64,000 bases of DNA, taken from Ceratodon purpureus. Its lineage: Eukaryota > Streptophyta > Bryopsida > Pseudoditrichales > Ditrichaceae. The DNA lies in assembly GCA_014871385.1 (NCBI GenBank), contig CM026427.1, positions 2,166,068-2,230,067 of the forward strand. Reading direction: 5' to 3'. The position numbers were made by a program, and so were the translations under genes. The notes under the pieces are model-generated. The model was not told the origin of the DNA and ran no database searches. It saw only the letters and a list, made by a program, of their open reading frames with translations. This document shows positions 1 to 12,481 of this stretch, piece after piece. Within the stretch, counting starts at the first letter, position 1. Each line of letters begins with the position of its first letter.

Positions 1-1818
1 GGCATGCATTTAAAGTCATCCTCTTGCGTTGGAGAGACATTAACGCCATATACATTAAAATGGCCATTCTACGTTATATGGAGTGTCATACTATTTGACT
101 ATAATATTAAAAGTAATCCTTAGAGGGGGTTGTTTATAGTGCGGATTTGGGAATTAGTCATACCTTTGAATGTGAAAAGAGCCGCCATGGTGGAATAATG
201 ATTTAATTGTTTATTTTTTTTAAATTCAAGAAAGTGGAAAATATTGGGAAAGAAAAGTATTTGCATGGAAAGAAATGGGACAATTTTGAAGGATAGGGAG
301 TCGAGGGTAAAAGAAAATTCATATATAGAAGAAAAATAATCAAATAAAAAGAAAGAAAAATAAATGAAAAGAAAAATGATCAAAGAAGAAGAAAAGGGAT
401 AATTAAAAGAAAAGTACTTATATTAAAAGAAATGCATTCAATAAAAGAAATGCATTCAATAAAAGAAAAGTATTTATATCAAAAGAAAAGTACAAATCAA
501 GAAAAATTTGAATTAATCAAATAGTGTCAAACAATGAAAGAAAAGCGTCTACGAAAATAGTAGATTCAATGGAGTCACGTTGATTAAAGGAAGAGTGGGG
601 GACAAATAAGCTAAGGGGACCCAAGAAAGTTGTATTGAGTACACTTTCAGCTTATGCAAGTGTGCCAGAGATATGCATCTTCTAAATAAAGTTAAGAATA
701 AGAACTCCAAATGAGAGAGCAACTTTCAACACTTGTAAGGTTCACCAAAAATTAATTCACCTCGGTTGAAGAATGGGAAGAATTTTTAATATGTATTTTA
801 GTTGAAAGAGCACTAAGTCTTGTCTCAATTATAGACAAATCCTCATAAACAATCAATTGATACATGAAATGATTTCATTTTGATATCATTTATGGATATG
901 ACTTACATGCACCTATGCCTCATATAAAATAGATAGTTAGACAAATAAAAATTTAATAATTTTTGCACCATGATATTAGCGCAAATCTCTCGAAATGGAA
1001 AAAAATTATTGTGGACGGTTTAATGATCCGGGAAAAAAAATCTTCATTCCACTTACACATACGATATCTTTAAATGATTTTTTACTCCTTCTAATTGAAA
1101 AGAATGGAAAATAAATGGTGCACTTCGGATGTTTCAACCAAAACTCACGTAATTAGTCTTGATAAAAAGTGATGCCATACCTTCACTGTCTCCAGCGGTT
1201 CTGTCTACAAAAGAGGTGTGCGGGCGAAAGGGAATTCTTTTCATGTATCAAGGACGATTCTCTGAAAGACGGCGTATTTGGAAAAAAGACACAATCCATG
1301 GTGTTCCAATAGAATCTTCGAGAAACTAAGTAATTATTATCATAGGGGATGATAGAATGTTCCATCGTATCTTTGACAGTAGTTGTGTCGTATATTACTA
1401 AGTTAGAATGTGTAGAATAACATTATTGAATAATTTAGGAAAGTCTATACATTATAGTAGTGTGTTATACATGGTGTGGAAAAGAGTGCATGGGTGGTAT
1501 TCTGTAGATCAAGTCTGCGTTAGAATAAAGCATATTGCACGGCGTTGGAAAAGAGTACATGATAGGGCAAATAGTACATGATAGTTCAAGAAAGGGGTTT
1601 ATAAATAGGGGTGATAAATTACGATGGAAAGACACTAGAAGTAGAGCATGGTGTGCGTTAATACGTTACTCTAATATTTCCCTTTGAAAGGCATGAAAAA
1701 GTAAAAGGGCGGCGCACTTTACACCCTTTACAAAACTTGACTCCTGAATAATACACTATAGTGTAAAATAAATACTGTGCTAAGTTAACATTGCAGGAAC
1801 AAGCTTCCGCTCTGGGAT
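1..1818. other. AT-rich intergenic DNA, no gene recognised
   Basis: No convincing ORF or splice structure is seen. A purine-rich, simple-sequence-like stretch runs from about 300 to 540 (repeated AAAAGAAA/GAAAAG words). A 36-bp imperfect palindrome centred on ATGGCCAT lies at 46-81 and recurs in inverted orientation at 50606-50642. A perfect 14-bp palindrome, TACACTATAGTGTA, lies at 1752-1765, just past the 3' end of the neighbouring minus-strand gene. Confidence 0.6.
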
Positions 1819-4800
1819 TTAGCTTTGATTCCTCTCAAACTCGAGGATTTTACGTAGATTGTCCTGTGCAAATTGGATTTGCATAGCTGGGGCATATTGG
1901 ACCAGGCCCTTCTCCGGTTTCCAAGAAGCAAGAACGGCATCTGTTGAAATACTGTCCTGCGTTTTAGTGCTGCGGTCTAGTTTATATGTAAACATGGAAA
2001 CTGTATTCCACCCGCGATACGCATCAGGGCCTCCCGCAATATTATTGTTTGGTAACCACCATCGAACCTTGAATTCTTTATACTTGGGTAATAAAGCATC
2101 CAGTTGGGGCTGCGTCGTGACTTTTCCAAGCCATATGGGTTCATGACAACCTTCACCCGGTCTAACAAATACCAAAAAACCTTTTCGTATGTCATTCACA
2201 ACTGTAAACGGAGGGGGAGGTCTGCCGTCCATGGTACCAATGTATACCTCATCTTCTGATTCTACGTCGGCCTCGTATCTTGGAGGTTGCATCAGAGGGG
2301 CGTGTGTAGTTGATCGCAGAGCTTCCACATCTTCTGAAAGTCTTGTTCTTGGCCAAAATCCAAATCTTAACGTGATATCTCGAGGAATGTCCTCATTCGG
2401 GTTGTTTATATGCTGCGGATTCTCTGCATTCAGCGGTTCTTCGTTCAAGGACTGTACTCCCACTTCCGTGCTCTGGACACCATTGTTTTCCTCAGCATCA
2501 TCTTCTTCACCATCAATGTTCTGGAAAGTGCTTGCTTCCGCATTTTCATCATTATCACACTGTTCGGGAGAGATTTCTTGACTTAGACTTGTTGGGAGAC
2601 CACTTGTTGGCTTGATTGCATTTAGAATGCCCGTCCAATATTGCACGTAGTGCGACTGCTGCGATTTGAATACCGGAGACACCTCCGCTCTTTGAAGTTT
2701 CTTGTAATAAGCTATGAAACCCTTAACCCCTTTTAATAAATCCTCTTCGTGTTTCAGCTTTCCTGGTTTTACTGCTAATGGTTCTGCGTCCTCTGGAGGG
2801 AGAATTGGCATCCCTCTACTATCTTCCTTCCAAAGCTTGATACCGGGTGCATGCGTAGGTTTCCATTCTTTCTCCGTACAAGCTAATTTATATTGCATCA
2901 ACGGCCATCCATTTTCATGCATAAAGAATCTGAATTGGCTACCTTTGCTGTGCCCTTTGAGCTTGTTGCGGCCTGAAGCAATGTATGGGGCGATAAACCC
3001 TTTGAAGTCCGGAACTTCTTCAATAAGATGCGGAATCATTGGACCGTCTGTGTCTAAGTCCATGTAAGATTTCATCAATATTGGTAAGGTCGGATGGTCT
3101 TTTGCCTTCAAGACCATACTCCACCTCCCAAATGAAGCGTCGATGTCATCGTGAGTGTGTCCAACCATCATGAACGACACCATAACCTCTCTAACTATCC
3201 TTTTTGCTACCAAGAGTGACCAGAAACAAAATGCAAATCTATTTTTATTCTCCCGCCAACAATTATCAAGTTGGACGTGTAAGACGGGTGGAAGATCTTG
3301 CTGTGGCCTTGGATTGTCCCTCGGTTCCCCTAGTAATGGTAAACAGATCTCTCTTCCAAGAAGCAGTGCTTCATATAGCGGATTGCTACCGTTCTCTGAG
3401 AAAAGTGCTCTAGTATATCGTTTTGATGGTTCTTCCAAATCACGTAGCAGCTTCGCAATTGAGCCTATTGTGAAGTTACTGTCGATTGGATAAACATCTA
3501 CGGTGTAGTGAGCATACCTTGCATCACCGTGTCCATGGGCATACATGCCAACCACTGATATTGGCAGCTTCAAATAGCCATCGAGGTCTTTCGTTCGATT
3601 TTTCAAACATGGGAGTGCGGTCTTTGAGTGGTCCATCTTGTCATGAAGAATGGACACAAATTCTATGGGACGGTCAATAGAATGAAGTCGATCCGACCAA
3701 TACACATTCCGTGCTGCCCATTGAGCCTTGGTATGCTTGTTAAATTTCATGACCCATTCTTTTTGCTCCTTCGATCCACGGGGGGCTGCATTTCGCAGCT
3801 TTGTATACAAGTCGCATTTTGAACACCTTGAGAATAAATCCCCTCTTCTTTTTACCATATAGTCTGCATACTTTGTAATGCGGATTTTGCTTAGAAGTGC
3901 AATAGAGATGGGTTTCAATCCAACTTGCACGTTCACCTGTCAAGTAACATCAAGAATATTGAGTTCCTTTAGGGTTTCAAAACAATGAGCAACGCACTCA
4001 GATGCAACTAACAAAGGTAGTTGTACTACACCTTATTTATTTGAGGAAGGAATTGGTTCCATTGAATTCCAGTTGGAAGGACCTTTTGTGGAACACGTTC
4101 TCCTGAAGGGAGGGTGCATGTGTATGGCATTTGGTCCGCAAGCCCATCCACAATTGTTCGCAATGTTTCGGTAGCTTGTAATGTGGAAGACCTTGGTTTG
4201 GATTTGCCAATATTGCCATGTGGTCGGCCTCGCTCGCCTGATGTTGCTTGTTTCTGGTAGCGTCGAAAAGTTCGGTCTGCGACCCCGTGAATGAGCTTCC
4301 ATCCTTTGATGCATACTTCCTTGCATTCAAGCATTGCTACATATTTTCCATCGAGGGAACAAAATTTCGTCCGGTGTATATCAAGGTTCTTAAACCGCTT
4401 CTCTTCAGAGTTGTGTAGGTACATTTCATATCGAAGCGTTCGAATAATCTCTGCAGGAAAGGCTCTTGTACAATGCCGATGATAGCACTCGTTGAGGTAC
4501 ATTTTTGAAATCTCCTCGTCGCTAACCCTCCAGTCCTGTGTTTTTTTTTCCTTGGGGGGTCTATTCGTGTTATCGTATGTGCGCTTCCCTTCTCGATTCA
4601 ATCTCCTGACCTCGTTGACTTTTACAGTAATTGCCCATTTTCGAAGATGATCATACACGCTTACATTTTTGTAAAAGAGCAAGTGCACAGGCCAACAAAT
4701 GCATCGGTCAATCAAGATAGAATCACCTTCGAATACTTCATATACTACAACGCCAAATTGATAGTCCCCTAGTTCTTTTTCACCGTCCACGGACATGAAA

Positions 4801-6906
4801 GAATTTGTTGCAGTTACAAGAACTGTGGCAAATTTTGTCCCATGTTCATGCCTTGCTTCCACCGTAAGTCCTTTCCAATCATCTCTTGTAATGTCATCGC
4901 ATTCAGGAATCGGGGAATTATCCACGTGCTTATCGTTCCTCTCATCCTCCGAGATGTCAGAAGTAGAGGGTGTCCCCTAGATATTGTGGACACAAATCAA
5001 ATTCATATTATCAGTAAATGACAGAGAAAAGAAGCCTAAGTATTTGGCTACAGACATGTAACAAATTTAGGTTTGAAATGTTCCAGTTTATGATCATGCT
5101 GAGATCACTGTGACACTCATACATACATGGAAATGGAGAATACCATTGTACACATATGTCTCTAATGCATGACTTGCGGCCGTTATATGTCCTATAATCC
5201 AATATACATCTTATATATACATAAGTATAGCAATTGTCATGGTCAAATTCACCCCTTCACTTGTTCTGGATAATTTACTTATCTCAAACAACCTCCAGAT
5301 TATTTCCCTCATACATTTTTCAGAGTTCCATTGTATCTCCAATGGATATATAATAACCTTTCATATTCATCAATAGTACAGTGCACACTCATAAGATATT
5401 AAAATCACCAAAAGGCGTATCATTCTTCAGTAGTCTTTAAATTACTTGTTTTAAAGTTAGTACAATATTAACATTAGTGAAAGGCTATTCACTTTTTAGT
5501 AGTCTTTAGATTGCTCTTTCTACTTTACTACAGTATCACCAAGTTTTATTTTATAGCAATTGTAGTACATGTTCTCAAAGATAACTCTATCCTTGCCTGA
5601 AGGTGACTAGTCCTTAGGTTTCTATAATAAAATTCTGTCGTCGGTGCGCTCATGACATTATATGTGATTTGCAAACATGATCTCATGTACTTCTTATTAA
5701 TGAAGCTGGCTTATGTACAAAAAAATTCATCAGATTCACATAGGCATGAGTTTAGAACTCGGTCTTGACGTCAAATCTGTTGGAGATGATAGAGATGTAC
5801 TTCACTTTTTCAAATATTGTCACCATCCTAAATTTGTCATTTTAATTAAATAGGATCTTTCTCTAGTTTTCTTAGGAACAGTATCTTCTCACTATTTGAA
5901 TGACTTCGTAATCGCTCCAAGTTGGAGCTCAAAAAACTTCACCCTTATGGAATTGTCATTTTGTTTATCTTTATACTCATGATAATGCATTCTCATGCCA
6001 TTGCAGAAAGCAAGGTATGAAATCAAAAATATTAACATACTTCACTGCCTCAATTCAAATACACTATTACAGTTGAAAAGATCCGAGACCACCGGTATAT
6101 TATAATTTATCCTGAAGATCTACCCAAATTTAAGTAGAGCACAGAAGCTTCAGACATTCACAATGGTTTCCTCTATTATCTTTATCCAGTTTTGTTTTAC
6201 TCTGCATGTAAAAGACACACAGTAAGTTGTTCTCACCATTTGGATTTCCTATGCAATAACTTTTAGATGCCAATTTGATTGTACGAAAAAGCTAAATTTG
6301 GACTTGAATTATAACATTCTGCAACGTGAAAACTAATGTTCCTCGAGATGTGAGGTATGGAAAAATGAAAATGAAATTCTAAAACACCAATATAACATAT
6401 AACACCAAGAAACAAAAATTCCATAGTCTTGCAGCTATCCATAAAGGGGGTCATTCAATAGTTCTCTTTACACCCTAAACAGTGTTGTTCCCTTATAGTG
6501 CAGAGGATAAATTATTTCATCCAACTTCAAACATTATAATCTCCCAAACAGATGGAGTTTGTATTTTACGTGTGCTATATATGTACATGAACAAGTATAC
6601 GAGTAAATCCAACAACTACACTCTTCATAGTACCTGACAAATTAAAACTCAAATGAACCCACACGGTTTGAAGGGGAATTTGCAAAACTCGATAAAAATA
6701 TCTGTAGGGTTTATTGTGTGTTGCACAAATCATACCCACAAACTGACACCATCTTCACTTGTAGTTGAGTCGGCATCACTGAACTCTTCTACATCTGGAA
6801 TGGGAGCGTAATCGTCATCGTCCTCGGAAGAAGTTCCAGACATAACCAAGACCTGGTGGTTGAAGCTGGGATGCTTGTTCCGTGTTCTTGAGGTCTGTCC
6901 AGTCAT
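1819..6906 (-). CDS. DUF7869-type, RNase H-like transposase-related protein (3 exons, 1077 aa)
   Basis: Seen: three exons join in phase 0 at GT-AG sites, 6906-6736, 4976-4032 and 3936-1819 (introns 1759 and 95 nt), giving 1077 residues without a stop. The ATG at 6906 is chosen because the short exon 1 splices in frame to the otherwise ATG-less start of exon 2. The N-terminus is acidic. A Cys/His-rich segment with CKEVCIKGW and a GxPHGN-like stretch occupies roughly residues 250-340. A CSKC pair lies near 410-413. The core carries YTVDVY (D about 519), QLDNCWRENKN (D about 596) and GHTHDDID (about 631-638). Known: DUF7869 proteins share the last two motifs and are regarded as transposase-derived. 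Inferred: an RNase H-like fold with three acidic residues. The C-terminal 130 residues (WLGKV, KVRWW) may be a small chromo/tudor-like barrel. It could be an active transposase or a domesticated gene; no element ends were found. Confidence 0.8.
4977..6735 (-). other. Intron 1 of the DUF7869-type gene
   Basis: This 1759-nt AT-rich intron starts TGG|GTATGA and ends ATATCTAG|GGG, both read on the minus strand. It joins exon 1 to exon 2 in phase 0. No independent gene or clear transposon is seen inside it. Confidence 0.65.
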
Positions 6907-7404
6907 AGCTCTGTCCTACTAATTGCACTCGTATTTGTTGGACCCCGACTTAGCTGCACGGCATACAAATAGTGGTCCGACAGCGTTCAAGTCCAATTTT
7001 AGCTAAAAAATGCATTAAGAATGTTTGATGTAATGTTGCACTAAATTCCAACGCAGGAGAAGGGAGCTACCTAAAACTCATAACAAACGGAAAAGACCAC
7101 ACTACAAGCATAACATGGAAGTATAAGAATGATAGAGTACATGCAATACCGTTGATGAGCCGATGCGTATGATCACGAACAGCAGAAAATGAGGTACTGT
7201 TCGAAAGGAATCGTTGAGAAAAGATTCAATGAAGATAATGAGAACTCACTCGCTACTACAAAAGAACAAGCCACACAAATGAAGTAGTCAAACATTGAGT
7301 TTGGGTGACCAATGCAACCATGTTGTGTTGGAGAATCACTAGGATGAAGTCAGAATGACTATGATTGGCAGGCAAAAAACAGGATTGGCAAACTCCACGA
7401 CAGA

Positions 7405-7830
7405 AGGATTGTTACAAACTCGAGTTCCTGACCGATGCTCCACTTCTCCTGCAAGGATAATGAGTAGGAGGCTTGCCTATAGCAGGTTACAAACTACAGT
7501 TTGTAACTTCAACCTCAGATCTGTAGAAAATATGATAAGTACAAGGCTCGGCTGTAGGACAGTTTCAAACTCTAGTTAGTAACCTATTATCCACTTCTCG
7601 TGGTAGTATGGTACGTGCAAGGCTCTTCTATGCGATGAAGAAAATGACAATCATGGGAAAGAAAATAAACTTCAGTTTGTATCGTTCAAATGACAAAGAA
7701 TAGGCATGTGAAGAAAATGACAAGAATAGGGAATACGAACTTCAGTTGGTATCATTCTATCGACAAGGAACGGGCACGTAAGGAGGAAAGACACCAAGTA
7801 GAACAGTTTACAAACTCAAGTTTGTAAACC
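7405..7830. repeat. Iteron-like array of AAACTCGAGTTT-type palindromes in the 5' leader
   Basis: Related dyads sit at about 7411, 7485, 7560, 7672, 7739 and 7805, mostly 65-115 bp apart. The clearest are 7485-7509 (GGTTACAAACT...AGTTTGTAAC) and 7805-7829 (GTTTACAAACTCAAGTTTGT). The flanking DNA is itself repeated: 7637-7709 and 7710-7781 are diverged 73-bp copies beginning GAAGAAAATGACAA. The array lies between the minus-strand TATA box (8033) and the ATG (6906) of the DUF7869-type gene, so it is in the leader or just downstream of the start site. The same dyad occurs upstream of and inside the ParB-like gene. Confidence 0.65.
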
Positions 7831-7845
7831 GCTCCTGTCAGGAGC

Positions 7846-7932
7846 TGACGTCACTGTCAGAGTCGACACTGACAACCTGACCACTGACACTACCTCCCTG
7901 TCAGTCTTTCCAGACTGGACGTGATGACGTCA
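7846..7932. promoter_or_regulatory. Two TGACGTCA sites (bZIP/TGA-type)
   Basis: Two perfect TGACGTCA octamers lie at 7846-7853 and 7925-7932, about 100 and 180 bp downstream of the minus-strand TATA box. Plant TGA and other bZIP factors bind this sequence. Between them are several GACACTGAC/TGTCAG words. Function here is inferred from the match alone. Confidence 0.45.
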
Positions 7933-8025
7933 CGGAGACGTAGACACTGTCAGGGGTTCAATGTGGGAGTCGGGAAGAGACAGCGTGCAACATAGAGAAA
8001 GAGTCATGAGAATGAGGGCTTGGCC

Positions 8026-8033
8026 TTTATATA
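8026..8033 (-). promoter_or_regulatory. TATA box of the DUF7869-type gene
   Basis: Read on the minus strand this is TATATAAA inside GGGGTATATAAAGGCC, a strong match to plant TATA boxes. It lies 1.1 kb upstream of the proposed ATG at 6906 and implies transcription starting near 8000, with a leader of about 1.1 kb that may contain an intron. Confidence 0.6.
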
Positions 8034-8039
8034 CCCCAG

Positions 8040-9750
8040 CTCTTAGGAATTATTTCGGGCTGCCCGTCTCGGAATTTCGGGAATTGTCCAGCACTGCCTA
8101 GGGAGGGGGGGAGGAAATATTGACGACGTTTAATGGAGAGGGTGGGAGATGACGGCGACGGTTTTAAATTCATTGTTTTCTGTGCAGATTCTAGGTAAAG
8201 GCGGAGGGCTCTAAATTTTTTTTCATTTGTTTGAAGCCCATGAGGGAGGGGGAGCGGCATTTATGTGATTGTCCAAAAAATCAAATCTTGTGGGGAACTT
8301 GAAATAAAACTTTAATATTTTTTCTTAATTTAAGACTTCCAATTCTTACTTCAAATAAATCCTCATATAATTTTCCCAAATATTTCTCTAATTTAAACTT
8401 GTACCAAACTATGTATTCAAAATTTAAATAAATTAATGTTAAATGAAATATTAACGTGAGTGTACATGAGTTCCTACAGACTATTTATATAGTTTTATTA
8501 CACTCCTTCATAGGACGTACCTCTTCATTAATACCTTTTTATTTAATTGAAGACCTTTCGTTAATAAATATGTTATATTTGCAAATTTACTTTTAACAGC
8601 ACACAAAAAACTCCGACTTGCGGTTCTAAATTTAATTGTGACTCTTGACAGGTGCCTTTTCTAGACCTACATTTGGACTTCAGATGCGACTCTTTGAATG
8701 TACTGTCCTTCCGAACTGACCGAAAATTAAACCACAAAAACATATAAAAATTGAAAAGAAAATTAAAAAATACCATAAATGTGCAATTTCATAAAAGAAT
8801 TTCTAAAATGCTGAAATTCATATATGATCTTCATAAAAGTAAAATTCCATAAAGGCCTGAATTCCAGAGCTGAAAATCCATTAAATTAATATTCATGATG
8901 ACGGAAATAAAATAGATGAATACAAAATGACTGAGAGCACTTCAGATCTATTTCAGACTCCAAAGCAGTCATTGGCAAAAATATTAAACTTGGGATATGC
9001 ATTATATAACGTGTGATTTATATGAAATATCCAAAATATTAAAAACAAACACATAGAAAGAAAATTCAAACTAAACAATAAATACTGCTGGATTTCTGTA
9101 ACAAAACCCAATTCTATGTATAATATTCTCAAGAGTAGGGCATCTTGTAGTTATGAGAATAATTAGTCCAAAGAATTTGAATTCCAACAATCATGTTGTG
9201 ATGAAATTGAGTACTAATACAGACCTCAGGAATCAGCTCAATTTCAACCAATTTTAAAATTAAGTACGTATTATATGTGCAAGATTGTTAATGAGGTAAG
9301 TCATGCTCTAATCCACCCAGCAGATCAGCCATTAAAAATCAGACGGAAAATGGGAACAGGAAGCTTGAGATTCGTATGATATCAAACCAGCCCCCAAAAT
9401 TTGTGTAAGGAAATAAAAATAATTAAATTGCAAAATCTGGTTTCTAACATGCTAACTATTACCTTAAATTATAATAACCAGGAAATAGCATATTAATTCT
9501 AAACAGTTAATCATTCTTGATCAACATGATTTATCATTTTTTATTTCATATTTTGAATAATTTGAAATCTTATAGTTATGAAAATTTACTCTAAAAAAAT
9601 GAATGTTTGATTTTAGAATAACGTTTATGCCAAGCACTCGGTGTCTGCTACTTTGATTTTTAAAGCATATATATAAATAAAAATAAAGATTCAATGTACA
9701 AATCAATGTTTTCACTTCACTCTCTTATAGGTACTAAAACCCAAATTTCA
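8040..9750. other. AT-rich intergenic DNA, nothing recognised
   Basis: Between the promoter of the DUF7869-type gene and the 3' end of the oxygenase-like ORF the sequence is AT-rich. It has only short ORFs without family resemblance and no clear repeat ends. Confidence 0.5.
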
Positions 9751-11283
9751 TCAATTTTCCCAACTTATTGGTGTTCCCTCTATTAATTGATTTTTAAATC
9801 GGGTAATTGCCCAACTTTTATTCACCAACGCTACCCCTAGCTTAAAATCTTTTAGTGATAAGGAATCCATATCAAACTTGAGCGTGCCATGGCTAAGATA
9901 TTTGCTTAGCACAAATATGCCAGCACCGTTATTGTTATCAAATTTTAAACCATGTTGGAAAACACCAAAATATCCTCCTCTTGGAACCCCCTCTGTATAC
10001 CATGTTATCAAAGAGGCCTCAGCATCTGATCTGTCAATATGAGGCATAATATAGGAGTTTTTTGATACGTGTTGTTGATGTACGCATGTCTCAAATCCCT
10101 TCAAACCAATGGCTAGGGGAGTCATCGGTTCAATCTGATTTTGAAAAAACGTTCTAACCGAATCTCCAAATATATTTATTTCTTCCCAAATTGCTGAGGC
10201 AATGGTATCCCCTTGCCTTCTGATAGCCTCCTGCAAAGTCTCCGATATATTTTTCTGAGCATACCTTACCATGTTTCCAAGAGAAGTATCTCCTCCGTGT
10301 GCCGTGAAACCATGGCTCACAGATTTGTACCTCCCTCTTTTGGGATCTTTTTGATTTTTTTTCGCTTCGAAAGGGGAGCTTTCATAGTGCATGTTGACTG
10401 TAGACACGATTGTTGCATACATAAAAGGTGACTTCCAAATCTTTGGTATATAAATTAACAAGATATTTTGAAAAAATAGCCCATCTAAGCTTCTTATGTT
10501 GTGATTTGATATATAGTCTTCATCTAACAATAACATCGCTGATTTTGTTTTAGGAAAAATAACTTCATTCTCATATATATCTTCCCAAGTGTCTTTGTAC
10601 TTATCATTTTGCCAGAAAGGCACTTTTTTTTGGTTTTTCTTCGCGCAATTGGGGACGTTTGTATATCCTATAAGACATCTCATATCAATATGTATACCAA
10701 ATTTTTTTAGGATTAATCTTTCAAAATATCCCTCCGGAACAAATGTAGTCTGGAAAACAATATACTTGGATAATGAACTTTTCTTCTTGGATGTAGACGG
10801 GGCTCTCTGATCAAGATAATTGGTAAATTTGCCAAATAAGTCATGATACTCCATCAGAGATTCTATCTCAAACCCCTGTGCTATTGATATATCAAATACA
10901 TCTTTGGTTTTCTTGCTAAAATCATAATCTTTTGGTACTGTGCATATTGGACAGGATATGCGGTTCTCATTCTCTGAGGCAAGTGCATCCAAACAAACTT
11001 TACAAATTCAATGACATGAATTCACATAGACTTGTTGTTTTTCTGAAATACCAATTTCGGATGTATGTGATGGGTTAGTGAAAATACTCATAAAATATTC
11101 ATGCTGCAAGGTTTTCTTACAGGGTACCACATACAGCCTGTCGACCAGTTTCTGTTTATGGTTTGGGGTTTTACAACCCTTGATTGGAGAGTTGTATGCT
11201 AATTCCAAAACGTTGTATTGATCAAGAAATTTTAAATCCACCACCTCCTGGTATTTTCGCTTTTTGGGGATTTCTGACCCCAT
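9751..11283 (-). pseudogene. RING-like plus 2OG-Fe(II) oxygenase-like ORF with one in-frame TGA
   Basis: One reading frame of 511 codons runs from ATG 11283 to the stop at 9751, interrupted only by a TGA at 11010-11008. The N-terminus carries an SV40-like nuclear signal (PKKRKY). The TGA lies inside what looks like the second half of a RING finger (CH-stop-ICKVCLDAL, then SCPIC). The C-terminal part has PHIDRSD (near 10035), a GGYFGVF strand and a distal LSHGTL (near 9890). That is the H-x-D...H order of the double-stranded beta-helix iron site of 2-oxoglutarate dioxygenases (inferred). The first half of a RING is not evident. No intron is seen. It may be a very young pseudogene, a read-through gene, or carry a sequencing error. 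A TET/JBP-like or prolyl-hydroxylase-like relationship is possible but not shown. Confidence 0.55.
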
Positions 11284-11616
11284 TCTTAGAATATTTTCTG
11301 TATATTATACTTGGTGAGAATTAGCCTCTCTAGCTTGTTAGATTGTATGATATATATTTATGAATATATATCTCATCAAATATTATATACAACTAAAAAA
11401 GTAAAAAAAATTATGTTGTCCGGGAGTAAATGTTTTTTTATATTATTTTTACTTTGGAAGTGGAATTTAACTTTTATTTTTAGATGTAAGCAATGAATTA
11501 GCTAGTTCAAACTTCCAAGTAAAAAAATCTTTAACCTTTTGACTTGTGTAAAAGGATGAAAGGTTCTAATAAAATCACACTAAAAATTTAATTATATTTA
11601 AAACAAATACGACTAA
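11284..11616. other. Short AT-rich spacer upstream of the oxygenase-like ORF
   Basis: This would be the promoter region of the minus-strand ORF starting at 11283. ATATATTTATGAATATATAT-like tracts near 11350-11370 could supply a TATA element, but none stands out from the AT-rich background. Confidence 0.35.
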
Positions 11617-12481
11617 TTAACCCCTAAAGGACAATGCGGCAAAAATGGGCTATTTTAGAGTTTGGGCATGTACCTCTGACTTCAAATATATTTCAAATTT
11701 TATGATTTTTTTTTTTATGAAAGTAGGCCTCGGTGAGAGCTTCAAGTCAGTATTTTTTATTCTCAATTCCGTTGTTGGAATCAAAAGTTATTCAGCTCTG
11801 AACTGCAAAAGCTCCTCCAATGGCAGGAAGTTAGCCAATGAGAATGACAGTGACTGCAGCAAATTCTGCCCAAAACTGCCCAAAATTTACCAAAATCTGC
11901 CCAAAGACGAAACTTTGAAATTCCACCAAAAATTGAGATTTTGAAATTTTTCAAAAATAAAAATTTGTATGTATCAAGAAGGCAGTAGAGCATGTTCTCA
12001 CCGTTCAGAATTTCAATCCAAATTTTTTTAATATGATATTTTTATTGTCAAAAAACGGCCTTTGTTTGTGAGTTTCAGTATACCCCTAGCGGAAAATGAT
12101 TTCTGGGGCAACCTTCCACGACTTTGTTGTATATGCTATTTTTTGGACATGTACCTAACTCACTTAGAAACAAGAATTTGGAGAGACGCATTCCATATCT
12201 ACTTTAAAAAATGGTGTTTTGGGCCTTCAAAACTCTGCTGTCCCCTTTTTGCGCAGGGAATAAAAACTTCTTTTTCAACTTTGAACGTTGCGATCTTGCA
12301 ATTGGTGAGGAATGAGTGTGTGAGATTTGGTGTACATATAGAGATACAAGTAAGCTACAAGATCTTACGGCTAGATGTACTAATTAGGACCCCAATATTG
12401 CAAAATCCACCTTGCTTTTGAAGAGGGTCTGTTTTGAGGCAGTTTTGATGATAAATACCCTCAAAACTTTAGGGGTTAACC
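11617..12481. mobile_element. Non-autonomous DNA element with TTAACCCCTAAAG terminal repeats
   Basis: The left end TTAACCCCTAAAG (11617) is mirrored by CTTTAGGGGTTAA ending at 12481, giving an 865-bp unit with 13-bp terminal inverted repeats. The right 230 bp, read on the minus strand, clearly resembles the segment that begins with the same terminus at 63272. The shared blocks include CCGTARGATCTWGTA, CTWACTTGTA and TATGT-TACAC. This second copy shows that the termini define a dispersed family. No transposase is encoded. A further TTTAGGGGTTAA at 13224-13235 may be another end. The superfamily is not determined; TA or TWA target duplications are both possible. Confidence 0.5.

Noticed and set aside
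2189-2581. Plus-strand ORFs across 1.9-3.9 kb
   Set aside because: They lie antisense to the long minus-strand exon with recognisable DUF7869 motifs.
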